This document shows positions 10,004-20,221 of a stretch of 64,000 nucleotides of DNA, in pieces. The notes beneath the pieces were generated by a model. It was given only the letters and a program-made list of their open reading frames with translations. It did not search any database and was not told the origin of the DNA. The DNA comes from Molanna angustata (Eukaryota > Arthropoda > Insecta > Trichoptera > Molannidae). Both the position numbers and the translations under genes were made by a program. Location of the stretch: assembly GCA_963576475.1 (NCBI GenBank), contig OY754990.1:10398921-10462920 (forward strand), written 5' to 3'. The stretch's first letter is position 1; every line of letters starts with the position of its first letter.

Positions 10004-10890
10004 TGTGAAGACCTCATTTGGACAAAGACAGTTTAAATTTATTGCCCCAAGTATATTTAATAAACTAGACAATAACATATAGAAAACACCACATCACAAT
10101 TCCTTTAAGGGGGCATATAAACCTAAACACCTCAATTTCAAATGAAATCCCTCAAATATGTCAAACAGTGTGTTTCTAGAAAACATAGTATAAGTCTTTG
10201 TAACGTTTCTCTAGTGAATGTTCGTGACACAATTTTAAAATTCAGCCTAAATTCACATAAAAAATGATTAAAAATATCCTTTTTTACGGCATTTCTTTTT
10301 AAATTACTCCATAACTATGTGTCGTAGAGAAATTAATATTTTATACGCTTAAAGAGTGCATAAAATCAAAGTGAATGACCGATAAAGTTTTTTCATTTTA
10401 ACAAAGGCATGTTCATGAAATGCTAAAAAATCAACAAATTTTGGGTTTCCGATAATTTAAATCACGTATAAACCTTTTTTAACGCACGCCATTCATAACT
10501 AACTTCATAGTGCATTGGGCGGTATAATATATCATGTTTTCAGTCACTAATTTTAGCGTTATATGTCCTCTGGCTGATTTCTTTGGGCAGGCTCTATGCT
10601 GAGGGGGTTGTCCACCCTTAACATCTGACTTATTTTCTTTTACTTTTATTTCCTATATTTCATTTCTTCTTATTCATTTCTTTTATTTAATCTAATACTT
10701 TTCTTCTTAATCTTTTGTAATCTTTTTTCTAAACTACTTGAATGTAACATTTGTGCACCTTTTATACATATTATTATGTATCCTCCATGTGTAAATAATT
10801 TGTACCTATACCCTATTGTGTAAAAGTAAGAGCCCCAAAACAGGTCTTGCCTAGTAAGGCGTTTTATTTTTTATTTATTTATTTTATTGG
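10004..10890 (+). pseudogene. Remnant of a second jockey-type element (C-terminus and 3' UTR), interrupted
   Basis: 10004-10080 reads FGQRQFKFIAPSIFNKLDN, the conserved C-terminal box of jockey/CR1-type polymerases. 10560-10890 looks like a matching 3' UTR (CTCTATGCTGAGGGGGTTGT ... CCAAAACAGGTCTTGCC) with a TTTATTTATTTA tail. The 470 bp in between (10085-10555) is unlike either and may be an inserted element; its right edge GTAACTTCATAGTG-like block recurs near 37450. Confidence 0.5.
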
Positions 10891-11690
10891 ATACAACAGC
10901 TATAAAATAATTTACAATGAAAAAAAAAACAACATAATATGATTTACAACGCCAATTACTGTATCCATCTATTAAACATAGGTAGGTATATAATTTCAAA
11001 ATAATAAATCAGTGAAACAATATGACATCGTATCTTTATACAAAATCGCTGTCCTGAAAAGAAAGGGGATAGACGGGAAGAATGGGGAAAGGGAAGATTT
11101 CCGCTGTCAAATGAAACCACTTGAAGGTGTCCAATGTGGATTTGTACAGGTTGTATTCATGTGCGTATATGTACTTACTTATATGTTTTATTTCGTTATG
11201 TTAGTCAGTCAGTAGTTTGTGTATGTACGTCATTAATAAATTTCAACAATATGATTGATTTTTTAGTTTTGAAGTTACCTGATTTCGGGTGACAATCATA
11301 CGTTGAAATGCAACTAATAAAATGCACAACCAACCTTACCGGGGACATACCTTTTAAAAGGCGTTACTTACTTAACATAAATATGTAAGAATGTTTGTGT
11401 ATTAACAATTAATAAATAAATAATCATAAACTAATTGTAGGTATCTTACGACATACGTAAATAATATGTTGAGAAATATAATTTAATTGAAAAATATGAT
11501 CAAATGCGAATACATAGTAAATTTATTCCTAACCTCAAATGGCAAGGGTCTTGATAACATTTTTTCTGCGTCCAATATCCATTCAATTTATAAAGCAACT
11601 CGCACAAGCGAGTCGCTATTATTATTAAAACATAACTGAACCTAACCAAAAAATTATGGAGAAGTGGATTTACGTACTAATCATACTATT
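10891..11690. other. No feature recognised
   Basis: AT-rich, with one 67-codon frame (11012-11215) that has no recognisable motif. No repeat shared with the rest of the window was seen. Confidence 0.4.
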
Positions 11691-11699
11691 ATTTCGTTG

Positions 11700-11930
11700 T
11701 CATATTTTATTGCATCTCGTACAATTTTCCCTTGGTTCATCTATCTTGACTTCCTCCATCTTTCTCTATCCTGGCACACGTGTTCCTTCAGTCCTTTACA
11801 CCAATAGCCTCAACATCCCACTGTACGCCATCCAACCATCGGAGTTTGGGTGTACAAACGCAACGTTTGCCTTGGAATTTTGTGACTTTTTTATATGGCT
11901 ACGTAGGGGACACCAGCTATAAGGAAGGGT
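11700..11930 (-). pseudogene. Possible retroposon C-terminal scrap
   Basis: The minus strand gives DGWRTVGC, one stop, then GLKEHVCQDRERWRKS. The final QDRERWRK resembles the DRxxWR box that closes many insect retroposon frames. The match is short and contains a stop, so this is a weak call. Confidence 0.35.
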
Positions 11931-12002
11931 CCATTGTACGAAACATAGGTATATAATGTTGGGCTCATTATAAATACTGTAGATCTCGTCGTTGTGTCGT
12001 AT

Positions 12003-12208
12003 TCTCCATCCTGCGCAAGTGGCGAGTTTATTGCCATATGGCAATTTCTTCCAACTAACCAGTTTCCAGTCCAGTGTTTCCAGTCCAGAGAAGCAAAATT
12101 AGCGTGAGAAATAAATTCTAATAAATTTCTCCTCTGCTGGGGATCGAACCCAGGACGCCCGCACAGAATTCCAACGGCTTACCAACTGTGCCACGGAAGT
12201 CGGTACAT
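12003..12208 (-). mobile_element. SINE-2, full length
   Basis: On the minus strand the head carries CCGTGGCACAGTTGGTAAGC and a good B-box (GGGTTCGATCCCC), followed by the SINE-2 body with GCCATATGGCAATAAACTCG. A small internal duplication of CCAGT.TTTCCAG is present at about 12060-12085. Confidence 0.8.
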
Positions 12209-12264
12209 TTATTTATTTATATATATTTTTTTTTTTTTTTATTTATATTTATTTATTTATTTAG

Positions 12265-12299
<35 letters not shown>

Positions 12300-12312
12300 C
12301 TTATTTATATAT

Positions 12313-12355
<43 letters not shown>

Positions 12356-12360
12356 TTGAT
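12209..12360. repeat. (TTTA)n microsatellite
   Basis: About 150 bp of imperfect TTTA repeats with a T run at 12225-12240, directly beside the 5' side of the inverted SINE-2. Confidence 0.9.
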
Positions 12361-12474
12361 GTTTTAATTTATTAAAATATATTATTATTATGAATATGAC
12401 TGTTTGTACTTTATAAAATAAAAAAGAAAGAAAAAATAATAATACATAATATATTTGGTAATATGAAATCGGAG

Positions 12475-12535
12475 AAAGTGTTGGGAATCGAACCTGGGAT
12501 GTCTTACCAACTGAGCCACGAAGGACAAAGAAACA
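12475..12535 (-). repeat. tRNA-like SINE head remnant
   Basis: The minus strand reads CCTTCGTGGCTCAGTTGGTA and further on AGGTTCGATTCCCAACA, a close A-box and B-box pair at tRNA spacing but with the central arm shortened. The body does not match SINE-1 to SINE-3. Confidence 0.5.
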
Positions 12536-13097
12536 ATGTCTGCAACAGCGGTTTGTCCAACTTGAAAATATTGCAAATAATAATGATTGAATACATGTTT
12601 GACACAGGAAATGACCGATCCGAAAATAATAATATATACATACAGGCCGTTTTCGCAACGACTGGCGGTCCATGAAGATGTGTGATGCAAGAAAGGCGCA
12701 ACTAGATGGCGTGAAGTAAGAAAAATACACAGCGGCGGCGTTCTCACGTACCCCGGGAACTATTTTCGTAACTATATGTGCACATGTCTTTCTTCCATAC
12801 ATCACTGCTTAATATGGTGGAACAAAGAAAATGCAAATTTTGCGAAACATACTTTAACTAGGACAAAATTTTGAGATGAAATATAAATTTGTATACCGCT
12901 GATATAGAAGAGTGTTTCCAAACTTTTGTATTATCATTTTTGGGTGTCTCGTAAGAGCACCCAAAATCCTAGTCAGTATTTTTTTTTTGCTTGAATTGTT
13001 CCTTGTGTTATCCTATGTGCAGCGGCTCCGGAGATGAACAGGAATCCTATAATGACGAGAAGTCATATAACGATTTTTTATTGACAATAACATCATA
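12536..13097. other. No feature recognised
   Basis: Frames on the minus strand across 12353-12805 are open by chance and show no domain. I see no shared repeat. Confidence 0.4.
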
Positions 13098-14384
13098 ATA
13101 GAGACGAAGTTGGTATATCATAGAAGAACCAGGAGCTCAGGCACCTACAGAGCTTACGACCTGTCTTCGGCTGATTTACGTGATCACTTTATGCGCTTGT
13201 GCAACGTTCACCAGTTATGCCTTTATTGTGTTCCCTTATCAATGTAATTTTTGAAAGTTCTATATATTCCAACTGTCGATTTGTTCAGGAGAACTTTGTT
13301 CTCTTAACATATCGACAATGTATCAAGCCAGAATACGCGAGAATTGTATGGAGAGGTCTACTTTTTTCACGGCTTTTCCAACTTTGAAGTCAAAAAACAC
13401 CAACTTAGAGGCTTCGCAGCATATATGTTCCATGGACGGATTTACTCAGAATTCGGAGTAGAATATTTCGTGTGTCTGTGTGTCTGTGTGTGTGTGTGTG
13501 TGTGTCTGTGTGTGTGTGTGTGTGTCTGTGTGTGTGTGTGTCTGTGTGTGTGTGTGTCCGTCCCCCCCTTATAACTTTTGATCCGCTCAATTTACAGAGC
13601 CCAAAATTTCAGAATATATACACAGTTATAAGCCTACAAAACTTTTATACTCAGAATTTCGAATTTTTGTTTCAGTCAGGGGTTATCAACTTTTGAATTT
13701 TTACTTTATTTTTTCATATATCTCAGAAACCATAAAAGCTAGAACGCTGAAAATTGGTACAAATATAGACAAATACAAAATCTCAAACGAGTTTATTCAA
13801 AAAAATTCCAGGGTTTCTCAAACATTTTTTATTAAGAAAAATATTTTTTTTATGATAAATTTATGAGTTTAACTGCCTCTATTTCCAAACTTTTTTAAAA
13901 TATCGAAAAAAGCCGAAACACCCCAACTAGATAATTTAATTTTCTATAAAAAATATAAACATTGTATTTGTACATCTCAAATTTTTTTTAACAATTTTTA
14001 TAAAAATAGAATTTAGTGACGACATCGCTTCATACAATTTATATGGCAGTCGCCTATACACAATATGTAAGAAGACTTAATAGTTTGATAGGATTTTAAT
14101 ATCCAAACAAACATACAGAACCATCATGCTGTTTTCATATCCCGGGAAGGAAAAGAGGACTGACCTCCATACTGTCCTATCTTGACATACAAACCAACAT
14201 GTGTTAACATTTTCAATAATTTGGATTTATGGGTTTATAGTTTGATTTTTATTCTTCAACTATACATACTATTGCTATCGACAGTTGGATCTCATGTGTT
14301 ACATGCAACTAGTTAAATAATGTGTTTACATTTCACCTTAATAATACGAAATTATACAATTGCTGATGTGACGAAGAAACCATT
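13098..14384 (+). repeat. RepB copy 2, split by RepA
   Basis: The left part (13098-13267) runs from AGAGACGAAGTTGG to GTTCTATATATT. The RepB sequence appears to resume after RepA at about 14313-14384 with TGATGTGACGAAGAAACC. RepA copy D therefore sits inside RepB. Confidence 0.55.
13268..14312 (+). mobile_element. RepA copy D, full length
   Basis: It begins TCCAACTGTCGATTTGTTCA and ends CATGCAACTAG followed by T. A degenerate (GT)n block lies at 13470-13560, then the conserved CCGCTCAATTTACAGAGCCC and the long body to the end. At 1045 bp without a nested insertion, this is the best reference copy of the family. Confidence 0.7.
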
Positions 14385-14385
14385 T

Positions 14386-14512
14386 TTTGAACTCAATAAA
14401 GACATAATGGGTGAAAGTTGCGCAAGCGCATAAAGTTATCACATGAACCAGCCGATGACAGGTCGTAAGCCCTGTAGGTTCCTGGTTCTTCTATGATATC
14501 GCAACCTATTGA
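14386..14512 (-). repeat. RepB 5' part, inverted
   Basis: The minus strand gives CTCAATAGGTTGCGATATCA, AGAAGAACCAGGAACC and then CTTACGACCTGTCATCGGCT. It lies tail to tail with the forward RepB piece just to its left. Confidence 0.6.
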
Positions 14513-14588
14513 GATGTTATCATTTTTGATTCCCGACAGGGAAAAAATTCAATGGTTGCGTACCTATATGCAATTAAAAAAATATATT

Positions 14589-14770
14589 CGATCCTATAAC
14601 GATAGTATCGTTATAGGATCGAACGATACTATAACGATACTAAAACGATCCTATTACGATCCTTTAACGATCCTACATATAACGATACTATAACGTTACT
14701 TTAACGATACTATAAGGATACTTATATATACTTATAGTATCGTTATAGGATAACGATATCGATACTATAA
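14589..14770. repeat. 11-bp minisatellite, array a
   Basis: Imperfect repeats of ACTATAACGAT in both orientations; an inverted stretch around 14600 reads TATCGTTATAGGATCG. Longer arrays of the same unit lie at 16441, 21174 and 25918. Confidence 0.85.
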
Positions 14771-14779
14771 GAACTCCAA

Positions 14780-15304
14780 TCAACTTTACCATAAAGTTTA
14801 TTACAACTCTATCGTGAATATTTGATTCAACTTTATGGTAAAGTTGATTGAAGTCTAATCAAATTTACCATATAGTTTAATTTAATGATAAAGTTGTTTG
14901 AAGTTAGTTGATAATGTTGATAAAGTTGTTTATTACAACTCTGTCGTGAATATTTTTTTCAACTTTATGGTCAAGTTGATTGGACTCCTTGTAGAAGTCT
15001 AAAATCAAGAAATAACATGACAAATAATGCCCCAGTTAGGCTGATTTACACGCAATAATCAAGTGATCAACTAAGTTTTAAGTTAATTAATGTATGCAAA
15101 CAATGAATTAAGTTGTTAGTTATTCACTAAAAAAATAAGTTAAAATTTAGTTAATTGGGTACTTGATTACTTAGGTTAGACGGAAGAAATCACTTTGGTG
15201 ATAATCTCGCCGTTGCACATCATGCTAGATTATATATTATGTATTTCCTCTATTTTGTATTCCATATCTGTTTAATTTATGATGATATATAGAATAAATA
15301 AATA
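14780..15304. repeat. RepX locus, first spacer (segments S and Y)
   Basis: Segment S (14780-14995) contains inverted blocks around CAACTTTACCATAAAGTT and CTTTATGGTAAAGTTG. Segment Y (14995-15304) has CTTGTAGAAGTCTAAAATCA and a SINE-tail-like GAAGAAATCACTTTGGTGAT. Both recur: S at 16655-16857 and 21545-21770, Y at 24983-25300. Confidence 0.65.
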
Positions 15305-15805
15305 AATAAAAATACACATGTAAATCAGCGTTAAGGGTATCAGAGGCGCGTTGTATGACAACTTCAGCTAGTGTTGAAATCAACTCTAGCTAGAGTAACA
15401 AAAACACCAAGCTTGATATTCTTTAGTTAGAGTTTATTTGACCCTGATAAAGTTATTACAACCTCACAAAAAAAGGGTTAAAAAAAAAAAAAAAAAAACA
15501 AAACAAAAAAATAAAAAAAATAAAAAAACAACGAACAAAAACAACGCTGTTAGGGTTGTTACAACCCCTTTAGAGTTTGGTTCATACCCTAAAAAAAGCT
15601 TGAGGTTGTATTTAGAAAAAAAGTTTGAGTTGATTCAACTCCTAAGTGCTGACACAACACCATGAATTGTCTTGTTAATCTACTACGGTTGTTTCAACTC
15701 TATAAGATTTGGGTCAAGTGGAAAAAGTGTCTTAAAGGGTCTTAGTGTAAATTCAACTTTCGTAAATTTAGAGGATCCTTAACTCCTGTGAAGTTGTAAG
15801 TTGTA
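15305..15805. repeat. RepX unit X1
   Basis: Unit with GAGGCGCGTTGTATGACAAC, AGTTTGGTTCATACCCTAAA and GAGTTGATTCAACTCC. It is followed in tandem by X2. X1 lacks the 115-bp inverted-repeat insertion present in X2, X3 and X4. An A-rich run at 15480-15530 interrupts it. Confidence 0.75.
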
Positions 15806-16430
15806 CTCCATAAATAAATAAAAATACACATGTAAGTCAGTGTTAAGGATACATCAGAGGCGCGTTGTATGACAACTTCAGCTAGTGTTGAAATCAACTC
15901 TAGCTAGAGTAACAAAAACACCAAGCTTGATATTCTTTAGTTAGAGTTAATTTGACCCTGATAAAGTTATTACAACCACATAAAAAAAGGGTTTTAACAA
16001 CCTCATAACAACGCTGTTAGGGTTGTTACAACCCCTTTAGAGTTTGGTTCATACCCTTAAAAAAAGCTTGAGGTTGTATTTAGAAAAAAAGTTTGAGTTG
16101 ATTCAACTCCTAAGTGCTGACACACCATGAATTGTCTTGCTACAAATCTACTACGGTTGTTTCAACTCTATAAGATTTGGGTCAAGTGGAAAAAGTGTCT
16201 TAAAGGGTCTAATGGCCGTATTTATAAACCATTCTCAGTGCTCAAGTCAATACTTAGCACACAGAATTGTATGGAATTTGTCGTGCTAAGCATTGAGAAA
16301 ATTCTTAGTACGTTTTAAAAATTCGGGCCTAAAAAAATATATTTGTATATTAATATATTCGGGCCTATATTCAACTTTCGTAAAATTAGAGGATCCTCAA
16401 CTCCTGTGAAGTTGTGTCAACCATGGAAAA
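15806..16430. repeat. RepX unit X2, with a small inverted-repeat insertion
   Basis: A tandem copy of X1 starting at the same (AATA)n plus ACACATGTAA boundary. Near its end it carries a MITE at 16214-16328. Confidence 0.75.
16214..16328. mobile_element. 115-bp MITE in X2 (also 20959-21058 and 25692-25807)
   Basis: GGCCGTATTTATAAAC at the left and ...TTTTAAAAATTCGGGCC at the right form imperfect terminal repeats that continue inward (TACTTAGCAC / GTGCTAAGCA). X1 has no such block between GGGTCTTA and AATTCAACTTTCG, so X1 is close to an empty site. A second ATTCGGGCCTA sits 33 bp beyond the right end. Confidence 0.6.
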
Positions 16431-16440
16431 TTTTAACCCT

Positions 16441-16653
16441 ATAAAGATACTATAACGATCTATAACGATACTTTAACGATACTATAACGATCCTATAAAG
16501 ATACTATAACGATCCTTTAACGATCCTTTAACGATACTATAACGATACTATAACAATACTATAACGATACTATAACGATACTATAACTATCCTATAACGA
16601 TACTATAACGATCCTATAACGATACTATAACGATACTATAACTATACTATAGA
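16441..16653. repeat. 11-bp minisatellite, array b
   Basis: About 19 tandem copies of ACTATAACGAT with C/A variation in the third position of the spacer (CCTATAACGAT). Confidence 0.9.
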
Positions 16654-16654
16654 C

Positions 16655-16857
16655 TTCTATAAGAACTCCAATCAACTTTACCATAAAGTTTATTACAACT
16701 CTATCGTGAATATTTGTTTCAACTTTATGGTAAAGTAAGTTGATTGAAGTCTAATCAAATTTACCATATAGTTTAATTTAACGATAAAGTTGTTTGAAGT
16801 TAGTTGATAAAGTTGTTTATTACAACTCTGTCGTGAATATTTTTTTCAACTTTATTG
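16655..16857. repeat. RepX segment S, left flank of the copia-type element
   Basis: Same order as 14780-14995. It breaks off at CAACTTTATTG where the LTR begins; the unbroken version at 14957-14990 reads on into GTTGATTGGACTCC. Confidence 0.7.
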
Positions 16858-17014
16858 TATTGGATTAAATTATATATCTGAGTATAACACCAGATGGCGC
16901 TACTGTTGTATGCGATCTGTCATGTAGTTTTACTGTGCATTGTGTACGTGTTTTTTCGTTTAAATAAAACTTTTTGTTCAGTTTAAACTCAAGAAGTCTT
17001 GTTTATTATCCCGA
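16858..17014 (+). repeat. 5' LTR
   Basis: 157 bp starting TATTGGATTAAATTATATAT and ending TTTATTATCCCGA. AAATAAAAC near the middle could serve as polyadenylation signal. It differs from the 3' LTR at a single base (AAGAAGTC here, AATAAGTC there). Confidence 0.9.
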
Positions 17015-17017
17015 ATA

Positions 17018-17031
17018 GGTTATGGGCCCAG
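17018..17031 (+). promoter_or_regulatory. Primer-binding site for initiator tRNA-Met (internal)
   Basis: GGTTATGGGCCCAG, three bases after the LTR, is complementary to the anticodon-arm region of eukaryotic initiator tRNA-Met and not to a tRNA 3' end. Priming by a half-tRNA of this kind is established for Drosophila copia, so it supports the copia assignment. Confidence 0.85.
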
Positions 17032-17150
17032 GCTCACGTGAATAAACAGTTGGTGATAAACAAAGAGCAGATAAAACAGTAAAGTAATTAGTTTTTTTTG
17101 ACAGTAGAACCGCGTGCTGTGTAAAACCTAAAATGGAGTTTGGAAATACA

Positions 17151-17199
17151 ATGAACCTTGGAACTTGAATTCAATGGAATGAATTTTAAACAGTGGAAA
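17151..17199 (+). pseudogene. Copia gag, N-terminal fragment before the Helitron
   Basis: An ATG at 17151 is followed by a 1-nt shift and then a gag-like start (LEFNGMNFKQW) up to 17199. The frame is cut by the Helitron at an A/T junction and resumes in phase at 20222. Confidence 0.7.
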
Positions 17200-17227
17200 T
17201 CTAAAGTAATAAAGCAATCAAAATGAT

Positions 17228-17229
17228 AG

Positions 17230-17256
<27 letters not shown>
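17228..17256. repeat. (GT)n microsatellite near the Helitron 5' end
   Basis: A short TG run within the first 60 bp of the Helitron. Confidence 0.9.
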
Positions 17257-17262
<6 letters not shown>

Positions 17263-18149
17263 CACGCCTTCTGAAAAACCAAGATCATCTAAAAATCTAA
17301 TTTAAGTGCGAACATGTACCAGTATACCTGATGCAGTGTCACGTTAAAAAGAATGCGATAAAAATGCTGAATTTTAAAAATATTTAAATAATTATTTTTT
17401 TCATACAAAATTTTCCAAGTCATATCTGTCAAAAAAGTGTACATTTTGCACGCAAATATCTGTTAGTTTAAAAGTTAGAAGTAGGTATTTACACAAAAAA
17501 AATATATTTTGAAGTATAACTTAGCGTTTAAGTGAAAAACATGGTGAATATTTGGTATAATTATAATGTTTAACTTATTTTTAAAGTAAGCCTTTTGTAC
17601 ATAAACGCCGCCATTTTAATATCTTTTCATACAATATTTCATTTTCCCACCGAATGAATATGTTCTTGAAAATAATAAACCTTTGAAATAAATGTAATTA
17701 TGAAATAATAAAATGAAACACAAGACATTACGGCAAGTTTTAAGACATATATTGTAAAAATGTGTTATTTATTAGTATAGATATAGGCATAATAAAATTG
17801 CATAATTTGTAAATAATATTTGATTTTTCTGACAATTTTCATTTTTATGGCATCGAACAAACCAATGTAGGTACCTACATATTCAAAAAATGTATCCGAA
17901 CCATTCGATATTACTTACGTGTTCGAATCGTTTCCATGGCTACAGAAAGAATGTGATATTCAAATAAAATTTGTTAGGAATCGAATTTATTTAGAAGGTT
18001 GTTGTAGGTAGGTACCTACCTAATACTATTTACTTACAAATCAACAATAATATACCTATACTGATTTCCTATATGAAAATTATTTTATTTATTTATTTAT
18101 CAACCGTTTGTCCGATTATAATGAAACTTTGGTGAATTGTCGAGCGTAT

Positions 18150-18780
18150 GCCCAGGATGGTTTTTGGATTTAAACTTTTTTCTTATTCTTCTTCTTCTTC
18201 GTGTATTTGGTCGTTTTACCTATGAAGGGGGAGTATCCTGGGAAAAGAAGGTCCGACTGTCCCTCCATCTCTTCACAGGTCTTCCAGGACGGGTTCTGCA
18301 TATAAACTTTTTTCTTCTTTTTCTTCAACGTGTACTTGGTCATCATACCTATGAAGATGAACTATCCTGGGAGATGAAGGTCCAATTTTCCTTCCATCTC
18401 TTCGCAGGTTTCTGGATTTAAACTTTTTTCTTCTTCTTCTTCATCGTCTATTTGGTCATTTTACCTTTGAAGGTGGACTAACCTGGGAGAAGAATGTCCA
18501 ATTTTCCTTCCATCTCTTTGCAGGTATCTGGATTTAAACTTATTTCTTCTTCTTCTTCTTCATCGTGTATTTTTGGTCATTTTACCTATGAAGTTGGAGA
18601 ATCCTGGGAGAAGAAGGTCCAACCGTCCTTCCATCTCTTCGCAGGTATCTGGGTTTAAACTTTTTTCTTCTTCTTCGTGTATTTAGTCATTTTACTTATT
18701 AAGTAGAGCATCCTGGGAAAAGAAGGTTCTTTCATCTCTTCGCGGTTCTTCCAGGATGGTTTCTGGATTTAAACTTTTCT
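18150..18780. repeat. Minisatellite of about 120 bp in the Helitron
   Basis: Five to six diverged units share GGATTTAAACTTTTTTCTTC, a CTT-rich stretch, ATTTGGTCATTTTACCTATG, ATCCTGGGA.AAGAAGGTCC and CCATCTCTTCGCAGGT. One unit chain is open for 94 codons (18137-18421) but only because of the repeat. Confidence 0.8.
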
Positions 18781-18955
18781 TAACCGACTGATGGGACGGG
18801 ATGTAATGAAGGGAAGGAAGGCACTAAAGGGCCTGAAGGGACGGGAGGTATAAAACTGCCTGAAGGGACGGAAGGTACTGAAGGGCCTGATGGGAAGGGA
18901 CGTAATGAGGGATTAAAAGGACGGGAGGTACTGAAGGGCCTGAAGCGGCGGGTCC
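18781..18955. repeat. G-rich minisatellite in the Helitron
   Basis: Repeats around GAAGGGACGGGAGGTACTGA and AGGGCCTGA. A related motif (GGGACGGAAGGTAATG) appears before the Helitron-type 3' end at 39482-39560, linking the two elements. Confidence 0.75.
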
Positions 18956-18959
18956 TGGA

Positions 18960-19435
18960 GTCTAATTCTTTTTCTTCTTAATTTTATGTAGACCTTTAGG
19001 GCAGTTTTTATACAAACTATTTCCTATTGTCTAATTCATCTTCTTCTTCTTTTATGTATACATTTGGGTCATTTTTTTATAAAAATTATTTCCTTTAGTC
19101 TAATTATTATTCTTCTTCATTTAAGTACGTAGACTTTTGGGAGAGTTTTAATACAAACTATTTCCAATAGTCTTATTCATTTTCTTTTATGTAGACCTTT
19201 TGGTCAGTATTTATACAAACTATTTCCAATAGTCTAAATATTCTTCTTCTTCTTTTTTGTAGACCTTTGGGTGAACTTTATACAATCTATTTCCAATAGT
19301 CTTATTCTTCTATTAGGTATATGTATTTTTACTTATTTTATGTAGACCATTGGAATAGTTTTTTATACAAACTATTTCTTATAGTCTTATACTTATTTTT
19401 CTCTTTTTTATTTAGTCTTTTGGGTTAGTTTTAAG
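18960..19435. repeat. Minisatellite of about 65-75 bp in the Helitron
   Basis: About seven units with TTATGTAGACCTTTGGG, AGTTTTTATACAAACTATTT and CCAATAGTCTAATTC.TCTTC. Divergence between units is high. Confidence 0.75.
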
Positions 19436-19439
19436 TCTA

Positions 19440-20190
19440 ATAGTCTATTGTGCAGAAATATTATTAACGATATGCACACTTGATGAAAATACATATGAAA
19501 TGAATGGGATGTGGGATGTGACGATATAACCTGCACTAGAATCTTTTCAATACTTTTGTTTAATTAAATTTATATCATCCTATTTTGAATAATTTTCAAC
19601 ACCTAATATTTAAAGAATGGGGGTTGTGGCCATTACTGAACTCTTCACAACATTTATATTCAAATTAAAAACTATTTACTATAGTTCAAGTCTTCTTCTT
19701 CTTCGTTAATGAAGACTTTCAGTCAAATTGAGCAAAAATATAATGCACACTTGATGAAAAAATATAAAAACGAATGGGATGTGACCAATACTAGATCTTT
19801 TCAGTACCTACGTTTGTTTAATCAAATTTTAACCACATCCCAACATCTAAAATTACTAAATTTTCAATAGGTACACATTACAATTTGTTTTCGATGATAA
19901 TATTTAAAAATGGGGGTTGTGGCCAAACCAATCTCTTTACAACGTTGATAAACAGTCATATTTAAAACCATTACGCATAGTCCATGCGAGCAGAAATTGT
20001 ATAAATATTATACTTCATTCACACTTTATAGCAATATGTATATAAAAAAGAATGGGTTGTGGCCATCACTTGAACATTTTACAATACTTAAACTCAATCA
20101 AATTTCAAACCACTTTTCATAGTCTGATATTGCAAAATAATTGGGTGACAATATTATAAAAACGATTGCTTTTTCCTTCACAATTTTACA
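19440..20190. repeat. Longer diverged repeats in the Helitron
   Basis: Three to four units of about 200-250 bp share GCACACTTGATGAAAA, GAATGGGATGTG, ATCTTTTCAATACTT and AATGGGGGTTGTGGCCA (19615, 19912, 20052). Confidence 0.6.
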
Positions 20191-20221
20191 TTCTTGGCCA
20201 ACGGCGGGACATAAAAACTAG

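Larger units (their letters stand above)
17200..20221 (+). mobile_element. Non-autonomous Helitron inside copia gag
   Basis: It begins TC (17200-17201) after an A and ends CTAG (20218-20221) before a T, the Helitron insertion rule. Removing it would leave the gag frame continuous, with no duplicated base. The 3' end GGCCAACGGCGGGAC...AACTAG resembles the end at 39700-39727. 18100-18125 (CCGATTATAATGAAACTTTG) is of a kind I associate with lepidopteran Helitrons. The 3.0 kb carries no Rep/helicase frame and is mostly minisatellite blocks, listed separately. No strong hairpin was found right before CTAG; only the 8-bp palindrome TTGGCCAA at 20194-20201. Confidence 0.75.

Noticed and set aside
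12353..12805. A 150-codon minus-strand gene
   Set aside because: Biased, Phe/Tyr/Ser-rich translation of AT-rich DNA crossing a SINE head remnant; overlapping frames are equally long.
16127..16318. A conserved 63-codon gene present in X2 and X4
   Set aside because: It overlaps the MITE in RepX; conservation is that of the repeat.
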